The position numbers were made by a program, and so were the translations under genes. This document shows positions 54,960 to 63,157 of a stretch of 64,000 bases of DNA, piece after piece. The stretch is from contig NZ_FORV01000004.1 in the NCBI RefSeq assembly GCF_900114095.1, positions 186,001 to 250,000 on the forward strand. Reading direction: 5' to 3'. Below the pieces are notes generated by a model. That model was not told the origin of the DNA. It made no database searches and saw only the letters and a program-made list of their open reading frames with translations. The stretch is from Sphingomonas sp. NFR04. GTDB taxonomy: Bacteria; Pseudomonadota; Alphaproteobacteria; Sphingomonadales; Sphingomonadaceae. Within the stretch, counting starts at the first letter, position 1; each line of letters starts with the position of its first letter.

Positions 54960-56565
54960 GTGAAGCGTTCGCTGCTTGCCCTGCTCCTGCTCGCCGGCCC
55001 CGCGCTGGCGCAGCAGGCGCCGCCGCTCACCCCCGAACAGGCGGCGATCAAGGCGCATGTCCAGTTCCTCGCCTCGGATGCGCTGCGCGGTCGCGAGGCA
55101 GGAACGCGGGACTATGACGTGGCGGCCGAATATGTCGCGGCGCGGATGCTCGCGATCGGCCTCCAGCCAGGCGCCAATGGTGGCTGGTTCCAGCCGGTGA
55201 AGCTCACCACCTATCGCCCGGCCGAGAAGGCGGTGTGGGTGCTGAAGCGCGGCGGCAAGGACGTGCCGTTCGCCTTCGGCAAGGATTTCGTCAACGAGCC
55301 GGTGCCCTCCGCCCCCGACTTCAAGGCCGAAGGCGAGCTGGTCTTCGCCGGCTACGGCATCGTCTACCCGCAGGGGAAGCGCGACGACTATAAGGGGCTC
55401 GATGTGCGCGGCAAGATCGTCGCGATCCTCGACGGGACCCCCAAGGGGCTGCCCAACGAAGTGAACGCGCATTTCGGGGACGACGGGCAGAAGGCGCGGC
55501 TGGCGGCGGCGCGCGGCGCCAAGGCGGTGCTGATCGTCGAGACGATCGCGCGTGCCAAGGACCTCAGTGTCGAGAAGTTCGCGCCCTATTATGCCTATCC
55601 GCGCACCGGCTGGGCGGGGCCGGACGGCGTCGCCAACGCGGTGTCGCCCCAGGCCCCGGTCGTCGGCCAGGTGAGCCAGGCCGGGGCGGCCAAGCTGTTC
55701 GAGGGCGCGCGCATCCGCTGGAGCGACGTGCTCGCCGCGCAGACGCGCGGCAGCCGCATGCCGACCGGGCCGCTCACCGGCACGCTTGCGGTGGCCAGCA
55801 AGACGCGCCTGTCGACGCGGGACAGCCACAATGTGGTGGGCAGGATCGAGGGCAGCGATCCCGCGCTCAAGGCGGAGACGGTGGTGCTGTCGGCGCATCT
55901 CGACCATGTCGGCGTCGGCGAGCCGGTGAAGGGCGACACGATCTACAATGGCGCGATGGACAATGCGGTCGGCGTGTCGATGCTGCTGGAGATCGCCAAG
56001 ACCATCCAGGAAAGCGGCAAGCGCCCGCGCCGCTCGCTGCTGTTCGCGGCGCTCACCGCCGAAGAGAAGGGGGCTGATCGGCTCCGATTATTTCGCGCAT
56101 TTCCCGACCGTGCCTAAGGGCTCGATCGTGGCGGACGTCAATTTCGACATGCCGATTCTCACCTATCCGCTGGTCGACCTGGTCGTGCTGGGCGGCGAGC
56201 GGTCGAGCATCGGCCCGGTGGTCGCCGCCGCGGCCAGGGCCGAAGGGCTGGGCGTGGTGCCCGATCCCGAGCCGGAGGAGATGTTCTTCGTCCGCTCGGA
56301 CCATTACAGCTTCGTCCAGGCGGGCATCCCGGCGGTGTCGATCGACACCGGCCCGGGCGGCACCGGGGCGGTGGCGGCACGCAAGTTTCTCGACGAGAAT
56401 TACCACAAGCCTTCGGACCAGATCGACCTGCCGTTCGACTGGGATTCAGCGGTGAAGTACAAGCATGTCGGCCTCGCCACGGTGCAGGCGCTGGCCGACG
56501 GCGACACGCGGCCGCGCTGGAACCAGGGTGACTTCTTCGGCACGCTGTTCGGGGGCGGGCAGTGA
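54960..56565 (+). pseudogene. M28-family metallopeptidase (copy 2), frameshifted
   Basis: Starts at GTG 54960 with signal peptide (KRSLLALLLLAGPALAQ) and reads as an M28 paralogue (HVQFLASDALRGREAGTRDYD, later LSAHLDHVGVGEPVKG, GAMDNAVGVSMLLEIAK) up to AEEKG. The frame then shifts by one base: frame 1 ends at 56117, while the continuation LIGSDYFAHFPTVPKGSIVAD ... NQGDFFGTLFGGGQ is in another frame to 56565. The five-G run at 56069-56073 should be four to keep frame. Either a recent inactivation, a sequencing error in a homopolymer, or a slippery site. Catalytic and C-terminal metal residues lie after the shift. Confidence 0.85.
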
Positions 56566-56571
56566 CGTCCA

Positions 56572-56668
56572 ATCACCCTCACCCTTTCGGCGCTTCGCGC
56601 CTCCTTCCCTCTCCCAATGGGAGAGGGAAGGGGCCCGCCGCCGCAGGCGGTGGGAAGGGTGAGGGTGA
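56572..56668. repeat. REP-like element between M28 pair and epimerase
   Basis: Outer arms TCACCCTCACCCTTT (56574-56588) and GAAGGGTGAGGGTGA (56654-56668), with inner hairpins such as CCCTCTCCCAATGGGAGAGGG. The family resembles 36320-36465. The right arm ends eight bases before ATG 56677. Confidence 0.85.
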
Positions 56669-56676
56669 CCGCTGAA

Positions 56677-57495
56677 ATGCGGCTGCTCGTCTTCGGTCCC
56701 GGCTATACCGCTTCACGCTTTATGGCGGCGGTGCAGGCGCGTGGCGGCGAGGTCGCCACGGTCACCCGCGCGACCTTCACCGATCAGGCACGCACCCGCG
56801 TGGAAATCGCGGCGGCGACGCATATCCTGTCGAGCATCCCGCCGGGCGAGGCGGACCCGGTGCTCGCCGCCTATGGCGCGGATCTGGCGGCGAGCGGCAA
56901 GTGGCTCGGCTATCTCTCCTCGACGGGCGTCTATGGCGATACCGGCGGCGGCTGGGTCGACGAGAGCGCGCCGCTCCGGGGGCGGCGCGGCGGCCGGGTC
57001 GAGGCGGATCTCGGCTGGGGGGCGCTGCCCAATGCCCATGTCTTCCGCCTGCCCGGCATCTATGGCCCCGAGCGCTCGGCGCTGGAGCGGATGGCGGCGG
57101 GGGCGACGCGGGTCTATTTCCCGGGACAGGTGTTCAGCCGGGTGCATGTCGACGATCTGGTCGCGGGCGTGATCGCGGCGTTCGCGGGGCCGCCCGGCGC
57201 GTACAACCTCGCCGACGATCTGCCGGCGCCGCAGGCCGAAGTGCTCGCCTATGCCGCCGAGCTGCTCGGCATCGATCCCGGCCCGGCGGTGACGCCCGAC
57301 GAAGTGGAGCTCAGCGCCGCCTCGCGCGCCTTTTATGCCGAGAACCGGCGGGTGGCGAACGGCAAGGCGAAGCGGCTGCTCGGCTGGCGGCCGCGCTACG
57401 CCGATTACCGGTTGGGCCTGCGCGCCCTCAAGGCCAGTACCAGCCCGACCAGCACCAGTACGCCGCCGCCCACCGCCAGCAGCGACCAGCGATAG
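56677..57495 (+). CDS. NAD(P)-binding sugar-epimerase-like protein (extended SDR)
   Basis: A 272-residue cytoplasmic protein: Rossmann opening MRLLVFGPGYTASRFMAAV, then YLSSTGVYGDTGGGWVDE, a segment FRLPGIYGPERS, HVDDLVAGVIAAF and DLPAPQAEVLAYAAELL. These are blocks of YeeZ-like or atypical extended SDRs; the catalytic YxxxK is not obvious, so enzymatic activity is uncertain. ATG 56677 preferred; GTG 56665 also in frame. Its last 91 bases run into the convergent EamA gene, giving an unusual Ser/Thr/Pro-rich tail. Confidence 0.85.
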   Translation: MRLLVFGPGYTASRFMAAVQARGGEVATVTRATFTDQARTRVEIAAATHILSSIPPGEADPVLAAYGADLAASGKWLGYLSSTGVYGDTGGGWVDESAPLRGRRGGRVEADLGWGALPNAHVFRLPGIYGPERSALERMAAGATRVYFPGQVFSRVHVDDLVAGVIAAFAGPPGAYNLADDLPAPQAEVLAYAAELLGIDPGPAVTPDEVELSAASRAFYAENRRVANGKAKRLLGWRPRYADYRLGLRALKASTSPTSTSTPPPTASSDQR

Positions 57496-58322
57496 CCTTC
57501 GAACAGCGTCGACAAGAGCATCGCGATCACCGGAATCAGCACGCTGGTGTACGCGGCCTTGGCCGGGCCGATGGTGCGGATCAGCTGGAAGTAGATGGTG
57601 AACGCGATCGAGGAGCCGAACACGCCGAGATAGACGATGCCGAGCAGATAGGCCGGCCGCGTCTCGATCACCGGCGGGCCGACCGTCGCGAGCGCGAAGC
57701 CCGCATCGAGCGCCGACCCGACCAGCATCGCCCAGCCGAGCGTGGTCGCCATCGGATAGGCCTTGGCGGTGCCGGTCGCCTGCATCACGTTGGCGACAGA
57801 GGCGGATAGCACGCCCGCCAGCGCAATGCCTATGCCGAGCAGCGCCTCGTGCGGGCCGACGGGGTTGAGCCGCGCCTCGTGGAGGAAGAGCAGCGCCACG
57901 CCCGCCATCGCGACGACCGAGCCGATCAGCAGCTGCCGCCCCATCTTCTGGCCGAGGAAGATCCGAGCCAGGATCGCATTGGGCACCAGCAGCAGCGCAT
58001 AGACCACCGCGACGACGCCCGAGGTGACGTGCGATTCGGCGCGGTAGACGAAGTTGAAGTTGAGCACGAACTGGGCAAGCCCGAGGCAGGCGGCGAAGGC
58101 GAGGCCGCGCGCGTCGAGCAGCAGCCGGTCGCCCCGGAACGCCGCCCAGAGCAGTGTCGTCACCCCGGCAACGAGGAAGCGGTAACTCACCGACCAGCTC
58201 GGCGGCACCACCGCGAGCTGATCCTTGATGACGAGCCAGGTCGAGCCCCAGATCAGCGTCACCAGCAGGAAGGGGATGAGGACCGTCAGCCGGGCGGAAC
58301 GAGGGGTGTCGGCGCCGATCAC
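57405..58322 (-). CDS. EamA-family (DMT) metabolite exporter
   Basis: A 305-residue inner-membrane protein with ten helices in two EamA repeats: VLIPFLLVTLIWGSTWLVIKDQ at the N-terminus and AYLLGIVYLGVFGSSIAFTIYFQLIRTIGPAKAAYTSVLIPV at the C-terminal half. Substrate unknown; members export amino acids or metabolites. The end overlaps the convergent epimerase by 91 bases. A palindromic element (58362-58460) lies upstream. Confidence 0.92.
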   Translation of the reverse strand: MIGADTPRSARLTVLIPFLLVTLIWGSTWLVIKDQLAVVPPSWSVSYRFLVAGVTTLLWAAFRGDRLLLDARGLAFAACLGLAQFVLNFNFVYRAESHVTSGVVAVVYALLLVPNAILARIFLGQKMGRQLLIGSVVAMAGVALLFLHEARLNPVGPHEALLGIGIALAGVLSASVANVMQATGTAKAYPMATTLGWAMLVGSALDAGFALATVGPPVIETRPAYLLGIVYLGVFGSSIAFTIYFQLIRTIGPAKAAYTSVLIPVIAMLLSTLFEGYRWSLLAVGGGVLVLVGLVLALRARRPNR

Positions 58323-58361
58323 AGCGCGTCTGCGAGTTGCCGCTCGGCCGCCTCACCCGAC

Positions 58362-58460
58362 CCGTCATCCCCGCGGAGGCGGGGATCCATTGCCCAGGAG
58401 GGCTTGGTTCTTTCCCCAAGCGCACAGGCGAATGGATCCCCGCCTTCGCGGGAATGACGG
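58362..58460. repeat. REP-like element, GTCATCCCCGCG type
   Basis: The left arm 58362-58391 (CCGTCATCCCCGCGGAGGCG) and right arm 58431-58460 (CGCCTTCGCGGGAATGACGG) are inverted copies of about 30 bases, in the style of common sphingomonad palindromes. Between the EamA gene and threonine aldolase on the same strand. Confidence 0.9.
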
Positions 58461-58485
58461 TGGTTTGGGTGGAGAGCGGAGACTG

Positions 58486-59487
58486 TCACAGCGCTGCGAT
58501 CGCTTGCGCCAGCGGCCGGATCGCGTCTTCGGCCTGATCCCAGCTGGTGACGAGGCGCACTTCGCCCTCGGCCCAGTCGTAGAAGTCGAAGCCGAGCGCG
58601 CGCAAGGCTTCGGCTTCCGCCGGGCTCGCCTTCAGGAACACTTCGTTCGCCTGCACCGGATGCACCAGCCGGTCGCCCGCCGCCTCGGCGAGCAGCCGCG
58701 CGCCGGCATTGGCGGCGCGGGCATTCGCGCGCCACACGTCGTTGTCCAGCATCGCCAGCAACTGCGCGGCGAGATAGCGGCCCTTGGAGAAGAGCAGCCC
58801 CGCGCGCTTGCGGCGATAGAGCGTCACATCGGCGAGCTCGGGCCGGAAGAATATCAGCGCCTCGGCGCTCATGCCGCCATTCTTGACGAAGCCGAAGCTC
58901 AGCGCATCCACGCCGGCGCGCCAGGTGACGTCGCCTGGGTGGCAGCCTAGATGCGCCACGGCATTGGCGAAGCGCGCGCCGTCCATGTGCAGGCCGAGCT
59001 TGCGGGCCTTGGCAAGATCGCCGATCGCCGCGACTTCGTCGGGGGTATAGACCAGGCCATATTCCGTGGCGTTGGTGATCGAGATGGCGTGCGGCTGCAC
59101 CTGGTGGACGTCGTTGCGGATTGGGTCGACAACGGCATGGATCGCCTCGGGCGTGAGCTTCGCACCCGGGCCGGTGGCGGTGAGCAGCTTGGCGCCGTGG
59201 GTGTAGAATTCGGGCGCGCCGCCCTCGTCGCAATTGATATGCGCGTCGCGGTGGCAGACGATCCCGCCATGCGGCGGGCACAGCGCCGTCAGCGCCAGGC
59301 AGTTCGCCGCGGTACCGGTCGGCACCCACAGAGCGCGGACCTGGGTGCCAAACAGGTCGGAGAAGGCGCCGTCGAGCCGCTTGGACCAGGCATCGCCATC
59401 ATAGGCGGTATCGAGCGTGTTGGCATCGACCAGCGCCTGGAGCACGGGCGGGCAGACGGCGGCGGCATTGTCCGAAAAGAAGCGCAT
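58486..59487 (-). CDS. ltaE: Low-specificity threonine aldolase
   Basis: PLP enzyme that cleaves threonine to glycine and acetaldehyde, 333 residues. PLP fold type I: DNAAAVCPPVLQALVDANTLDTAYDGDAW, GTAANCLALTALC (cofactor loop), HMDGARFANAVAHLG and the Lys-containing SFGFVKNGGMSAEAL (PLP Schiff base). Start ATG 59487 gives the usual MRFFSDNAAAV. A repeat precedes it. L- or D-type cannot be told; sequence favours the L type. Confidence 0.93.
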   Translation of the reverse strand: MRFFSDNAAAVCPPVLQALVDANTLDTAYDGDAWSKRLDGAFSDLFGTQVRALWVPTGTAANCLALTALCPPHGGIVCHRDAHINCDEGGAPEFYTHGAKLLTATGPGAKLTPEAIHAVVDPIRNDVHQVQPHAISITNATEYGLVYTPDEVAAIGDLAKARKLGLHMDGARFANAVAHLGCHPGDVTWRAGVDALSFGFVKNGGMSAEALIFFRPELADVTLYRRKRAGLLFSKGRYLAAQLLAMLDNDVWRANARAANAGARLLAEAAGDRLVHPVQANEVFLKASPAEAEALRALGFDFYDWAEGEVRLVTSWDQAEDAIRPLAQAIAAL

Positions 59488-59547
59488 GGGCGGGAGCCTT
59501 GCGGGTTCCTTCGGCGGGGGTCAACTGGCTGGTTCCGGGGATCGTTA

Positions 59548-59670
59548 TTTCACGCGAAGGCGCGAAGTCGCGAAGATAAGAAGGCATCTTCGGTCGCGCA
59601 GAGGCGCGGAGGACCGTCCGCTCCTCTGCGCGAACCAAAGCGCTTCGCGTCTTCGCGCCTTCGCGTGAAA
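59548..59670. repeat. REP-like element upstream of ltaE
   Basis: Outer arms TTTCACGCGAAGGCGCGAAG (59548-59567) and CTTCGCGCCTTCGCGTGAAA (59651-59670), with inner CGCGCAGAGGCGCGGAGGAC and CTCCTCTGCGCG. Fills most of the 190-bp gap between the ltaE start and egtD stop; may terminate egtD. Confidence 0.88.
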
Positions 59671-59678
59671 CCAAAGAG

Positions 59679-60656
59679 CTACGGCGCGCGGCGCAGCGGC
59701 TGGGCTTCGCACAGGATCAGCGCGAACCAGTCCTTCTCGTCGGTCCATTGCTCGATCGGCGTCCAGCCGCCCGAACGGAGCAGCTGACGCGCGCCGTTGG
59801 GGCCGTATTTGTGGCTGTTCTCGGTGTGGATCGTCTCGCCCGCCGCCATGGTGAAGGGGCGCCCGTCGATGGTGAAGTCGACATCGCGCTGCGCCTCGAG
59901 GTGCATCTCGATCCGGGCGCAGTCGGCGTTCCAGATGGCGCGGTGACGGAAGGCGTCGACCGGGATCGTGCCGTCCAGCTCGCGGTTGATCCGCTCGAGC
60001 AGGTTGAGGTTGAACGCCGCGGTCACGCCCGCCGCATCGTCATAGGCGGGGACGAGGATCTCGGGCGACTTCACCCGGTCCATGCCGATCAGCAGCCGCG
60101 CGCCTTCGCCCAGCCATTCGCGCATCGCGCGCAGCAGGTCGACAGCGTGCCAGGCATTCATGTTGCCGATCGTCGAGCCGGGGAAGAAGCCGAGCTTGGG
60201 CAGCGTCGCCACCTGTTCGGGCAGCGGCACCGGGCGGAGGAAATCCGCCTCGACCGGATAGACCGGCAGGCCCGGAAAGGCCTGGGAGAGCTGGGCGGCC
60301 GAATGGCGCAGGAACTCGCCTGAGATGTCGATCGGCACATAGGCGGCCGGCTCGATCGCGCGGAGCAGCCGCGGCGTCTTCACCGACGAACCCGAGCCGA
60401 ATTCCACCACCGCCGCATTGGGCGCGGCGAGATTGCCGAGATCCTCGGCGATTGATTCCATCAGCGCGCTTTCGGTGCGCGAGGGATAATATTCGGGGAG
60501 CTCGGTGATCTCCTCGAACAGCTCCGAGCCGCGACGATCGTAGAACCAGCGCGCGGGGATTGCGCGTGGGCTGGCGGCGAGGCCGGTCAGCACGTCGGCG
60601 CGGAAATGGGGGTCGGCAAGGCTGGCCTGGCCGTCTTCGAGTTCCTGCTTGAGCAT
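59679..60656 (-). CDS. egtD: L-histidine N-alpha-methyltransferase (ergothioneine)
   Basis: Makes hercynine (trimethyl-histidine) from histidine and three S-adenosylmethionine molecules, the first step to ergothioneine. The 325-residue product has AIPARWFYDRRGSELFEEITELPEYYPSR, the SAM-binding VVEFGSGSSVKTPRLL and LGFFPGSTIGNM, the histidine-site features of EgtD. The egtB stop overlaps its ATG by one base, so both steps are made together. Confidence 0.96.
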   Translation of the reverse strand: MLKQELEDGQASLADPHFRADVLTGLAASPRAIPARWFYDRRGSELFEEITELPEYYPSRTESALMESIAEDLGNLAAPNAAVVEFGSGSSVKTPRLLRAIEPAAYVPIDISGEFLRHSAAQLSQAFPGLPVYPVEADFLRPVPLPEQVATLPKLGFFPGSTIGNMNAWHAVDLLRAMREWLGEGARLLIGMDRVKSPEILVPAYDDAAGVTAAFNLNLLERINRELDGTIPVDAFRHRAIWNADCARIEMHLEAQRDVDFTIDGRPFTMAAGETIHTENSHKYGPNGARQLLRSGGWTPIEQWTDEKDWFALILCEAQPLRRAP

Positions 60657-61927
60657 CAGAGGTCCTTCGCCAGACGCACGCCGGTGAACTGCCAGCGCTG
60701 GTGGGGATAAAAGAAATTGCGGTAGCTGGCGCGGACATGGCCGCGCGGGGTGGCGCAGCTGCCGCCGCGCAGCACGAACTGCCCGCTCATGAACTTGCCG
60801 TTATATTCGCCGACCGCACCCTCGGCGGTGCGGAAGCCGGGGTAAGGGCGGTAGGCGCTGCCGGTCCATTCCCAGACATCGCCGAACCAGGCGGGGCCGC
60901 CGGTGGAGGGGCGCGGCTCGACCGGACCGGCGGCATCGAGCTGGTTGCCGCCCAGCGGATCGGCACCCGCCGCGGCTGCTTCCCATTCGAATTCGGTCGG
61001 CAGCCGGGCGCCTGCCCAGCTGGCATAGGCATCGGCCTCGAAGAAGCTGACATGCGTTACCGGTGCGGCGGGGTCGATCGGGCGACGGCCGTCCAGCCCG
61101 AAGCGCGTCCAGACGCCGTCGATCTCCTGCCAGTAGAGGGGGGCGGCGATGCGGTTCGCCTGGACCCAGGCCCAGCCGTCCGACAGCCAGTGGCGCGGAT
61201 CGGCATAGCCGCCATCGGCGATGAACCCCGCCCATTCGCCGTTGGTGACGGTGCGGTTCGCCAAGGCGTGGGGATGAAGCAGGGTGGGATGGCGCGGCGT
61301 CTCGCAATCGAAGGCGAAACCCGCCAGATCCTCGGGCATGTCGATACCCGCGCTGGCCTGGCCCGCCGCGCCGTCGATCCAGACGATCGGGCCCGGCATC
61401 GCCACCGGCACCTTGGCCGGGGCCGGCCACATCGCCGGTTCGAGCGGATTGACCGAGAAATGATGGAGGATGTCGGTGAGCAGCAGCTCCTGGTGCTGCT
61501 GCTCGTGCTGGCAGCCGAGCGCGATCAGCGCGAGCGCCTCGGCCGGCAGCGTCGGCATCGCCGCGACGATCGCCGCATCCACCGCGGCGCGATAGGCGTG
61601 CACCTCGTCCAGCGTGGGGCGCGAGAGCATGCCGCGGCGGGGGCGGGCATGGCGCTGGCCCTCGGCCTCGTAATAGCTGTTGAACAGGAACGGCCAGCGT
61701 TCGTCGAACAGGCGATAGCCGGGGACGTGATCGCGCAGCACGAAGGTTTCGAAGAACCAGGTCGTGTGCGCGAGATGCCATTTGGCCGGCGATGCGTCGT
61801 CCATCGACTGGAGCGTCGCATCAGCATCGGACAGCGGCGCCACCAGTGCGGTGCTGAGCGCGCGAACGCCCGCAAACTGCGCCGCCAGGGCGTCTGGGGC
61901 GGCGGCATTGGCGGGCATCGTTCGCAT
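60656..61927 (-). CDS. egtB: Hercynine oxygenase EgtB (sulfoxide synthase)
   Basis: Iron-dependent enzyme that joins a thiol to hercynine in ergothioneine synthesis. The 423-residue protein has the N-terminal DinB domain with HLAH (51-54) and HEQQH (141-145), the three-His iron site, and the C-terminal FGE-sulfatase domain (WEWTGSAYRPYPGFR, RGGSCATPRGHVRASYRNF). First gene of the pair; ATG 61918 is an alternative start. No egtA, egtC or egtE here; many alphaproteobacteria use only the EgtB-EgtD pair plus other lyases. Confidence 0.96.
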   Translation of the reverse strand: MRTMPANAAAPDALAAQFAGVRALSTALVAPLSDADATLQSMDDASPAKWHLAHTTWFFETFVLRDHVPGYRLFDERWPFLFNSYYEAEGQRHARPRRGMLSRPTLDEVHAYRAAVDAAIVAAMPTLPAEALALIALGCQHEQQHQELLLTDILHHFSVNPLEPAMWPAPAKVPVAMPGPIVWIDGAAGQASAGIDMPEDLAGFAFDCETPRHPTLLHPHALANRTVTNGEWAGFIADGGYADPRHWLSDGWAWVQANRIAAPLYWQEIDGVWTRFGLDGRRPIDPAAPVTHVSFFEADAYASWAGARLPTEFEWEAAAAGADPLGGNQLDAAGPVEPRPSTGGPAWFGDVWEWTGSAYRPYPGFRTAEGAVGEYNGKFMSGQFVLRGGSCATPRGHVRASYRNFFYPHQRWQFTGVRLAKDL

Positions 61928-61991
61928 TCTGTTCTCCTACCGCAGGCCGGTTGCGGTGACAACCCATACGGCGGGATGCGCGCGGGACAGG

Positions 61992-62558
61992 CTATTGGTT
62001 ACGAGGCCCCCCTGGGACCCACAAAACGTCCGCCGCGCCCTTTTGGTTCATGGTGCGCGCCGCCACGAACAAAAAATCTGAAAGTCTATTGAGATAGATG
62101 AGTGCGTTGCTGCTCAGCGTGCCCTGGTCGTTGGCTGCCACCGCAGCGCGTTCGGCGCGGCGGGTGATCGCGCGGGCGAGGTGGATCGCCGCCGCTGCCG
62201 GGCTGCCGCCGGGCAGGACGAAGCTGTTGAGCGGCTGGAGATCGTCGTTGAGCCCGTCGATCGCGGCTTCCAGCCATGCGATCTGTTCGGGGGTGATCCG
62301 CAGCGCGCCTTCGCGGTCGCCCGGCGTGGCGAGATCGGCGCCGAGATCGAACAGGTCGTTCTGGATGCGCGCGAGCGTCGCGTCGAGCGGGTCGCCGGCC
62401 GCGAGCGTGGTCCGCGCCACGCCGATCGCGCTGTTCGCCTCGTCGACATCGCCGATCGTCTCCATGCGCGCGGAGGCCTTGGAAACGCGCGAGCCGTCGG
62501 CGAGGCCGGTGGTGCCGGCGTCGCCGGTGCGGGTGTAGATCTTGTTGAGCTTGACCAT
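61992..62558 (-). CDS. PduO-type ATP:cob(I)alamin adenosyltransferase
   Basis: Adds the adenosyl group to cobalamin, 188 residues. Seen: MVKLNKIYTRTGDAGTTGLADGSRVSK (ATP-binding N-terminus), DVDEANSAIGVA, and FVLPGGSPAAAAIHLARAITRRAER (cofactor-binding C-terminal helix). Single gene divergent from the DUF2231 gene, with a short hairpin in the gap. Confidence 0.95.
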   Translation of the reverse strand: MVKLNKIYTRTGDAGTTGLADGSRVSKASARMETIGDVDEANSAIGVARTTLAAGDPLDATLARIQNDLFDLGADLATPGDREGALRITPEQIAWLEAAIDGLNDDLQPLNSFVLPGGSPAAAAIHLARAITRRAERAAVAANDQGTLSSNALIYLNRLSDFLFVAARTMNQKGAADVLWVPGGPRNQ

Positions 62559-62621
62559 GCGCGGGAGGGTAAGGCCGATGCGCGATCGGGGCTAGAGGGC
62601 CAAGGGACAGGGCCGAGCGTT

Positions 62622-62643
62622 TCCTCCCCCGCGAGGGGGAGGA
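62622..62643. repeat. Half REP-like hairpin, TCCTCCCCC family
   Basis: TCCTCCCCC-GCGA-GGGGGAGGA is a perfect single hairpin matching the arms of the 27122 and 48881 elements, without the second arm. It lies in the divergent gap, unlike the full elements. Confidence 0.75.
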
Positions 62644-62716
62644 TTAGGCTGGCTGCGACGGAACCCCTTGAAAGCGCGACCGTTCGAAGGACCTGCCTCG
62701 TCTGGGGAGACGTCCC

Positions 62717-63157
62717 GTGCCCGATCCTGTACCACTTCGCACCCGATCCTATGGTCTGCCGTTCCACCCGATTGTGCTCGGCCTGCCATTTGTCTGCTTC
62801 TTCGCGGGCATGATCACCGACATCGCCTATTTCCGGACCTACGACATCACCTGGAAGAACTTCTCCGACTGGCTGATCGCCGGCGGCATGGTGCTGGGCG
62901 CGCTCGGGGCGATCGTCGGCATCGTCGATCTGGTGCGGCCAGCGGTGCGGGCCAATCGGCTGCTCGTCCCCTATGCGATCGCCTATGCCGTCGCGATGGT
63001 CTTGGCGCTGATCAACAATTTCATTCACAGCCGCGATGCCTACGGCGCGATGCCGGCGGGTCTGATCCTGTCGGTGCTCACCGTGCTCATCCTGACGGGT
63101 GCATCGGCGCTCGGCGCGATCCTGCTGCGCCAGAGCCGTTTTGGAGGAACCCGCTGA
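62717..63157 (+). CDS. DUF2231 membrane protein, GTG start
   Basis: A 146-residue inner-membrane protein with four helices in the DUF2231 pattern: HPIVLGLPFVCFFAGMITDIAYF, WLIAGGMVLGALGAIVGIVDL, then YAIAYAVAMVLALINNFIHSRDA and LILSVLTVLILTGASALGAILL. Its stop overlaps the next ATG by one base, so it pairs with the sorbosone-dehydrogenase-like lipoprotein. DUF2231 proteins often sit beside redox enzymes and may be membrane partners; role unknown. Confidence 0.9.
   Translation: MPDPVPLRTRSYGLPFHPIVLGLPFVCFFAGMITDIAYFRTYDITWKNFSDWLIAGGMVLGALGAIVGIVDLVRPAVRANRLLVPYAIAYAVAMVLALINNFIHSRDAYGAMPAGLILSVLTVLILTGASALGAILLRQSRFGGTR

Noticed and set aside
53262..55907. 881-codon minus-strand frame opposite the M28 pair
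   Set aside because: Antisense shadow; both M28 genes on the plus strand have signal peptides and metal motifs.
56069..56073. Programmed ribosomal frameshift in M28 copy 2
   Set aside because: A five-G run alone, without a slippery heptamer or obvious stimulatory structure, is better explained by mutation or error; kept only as a possibility.
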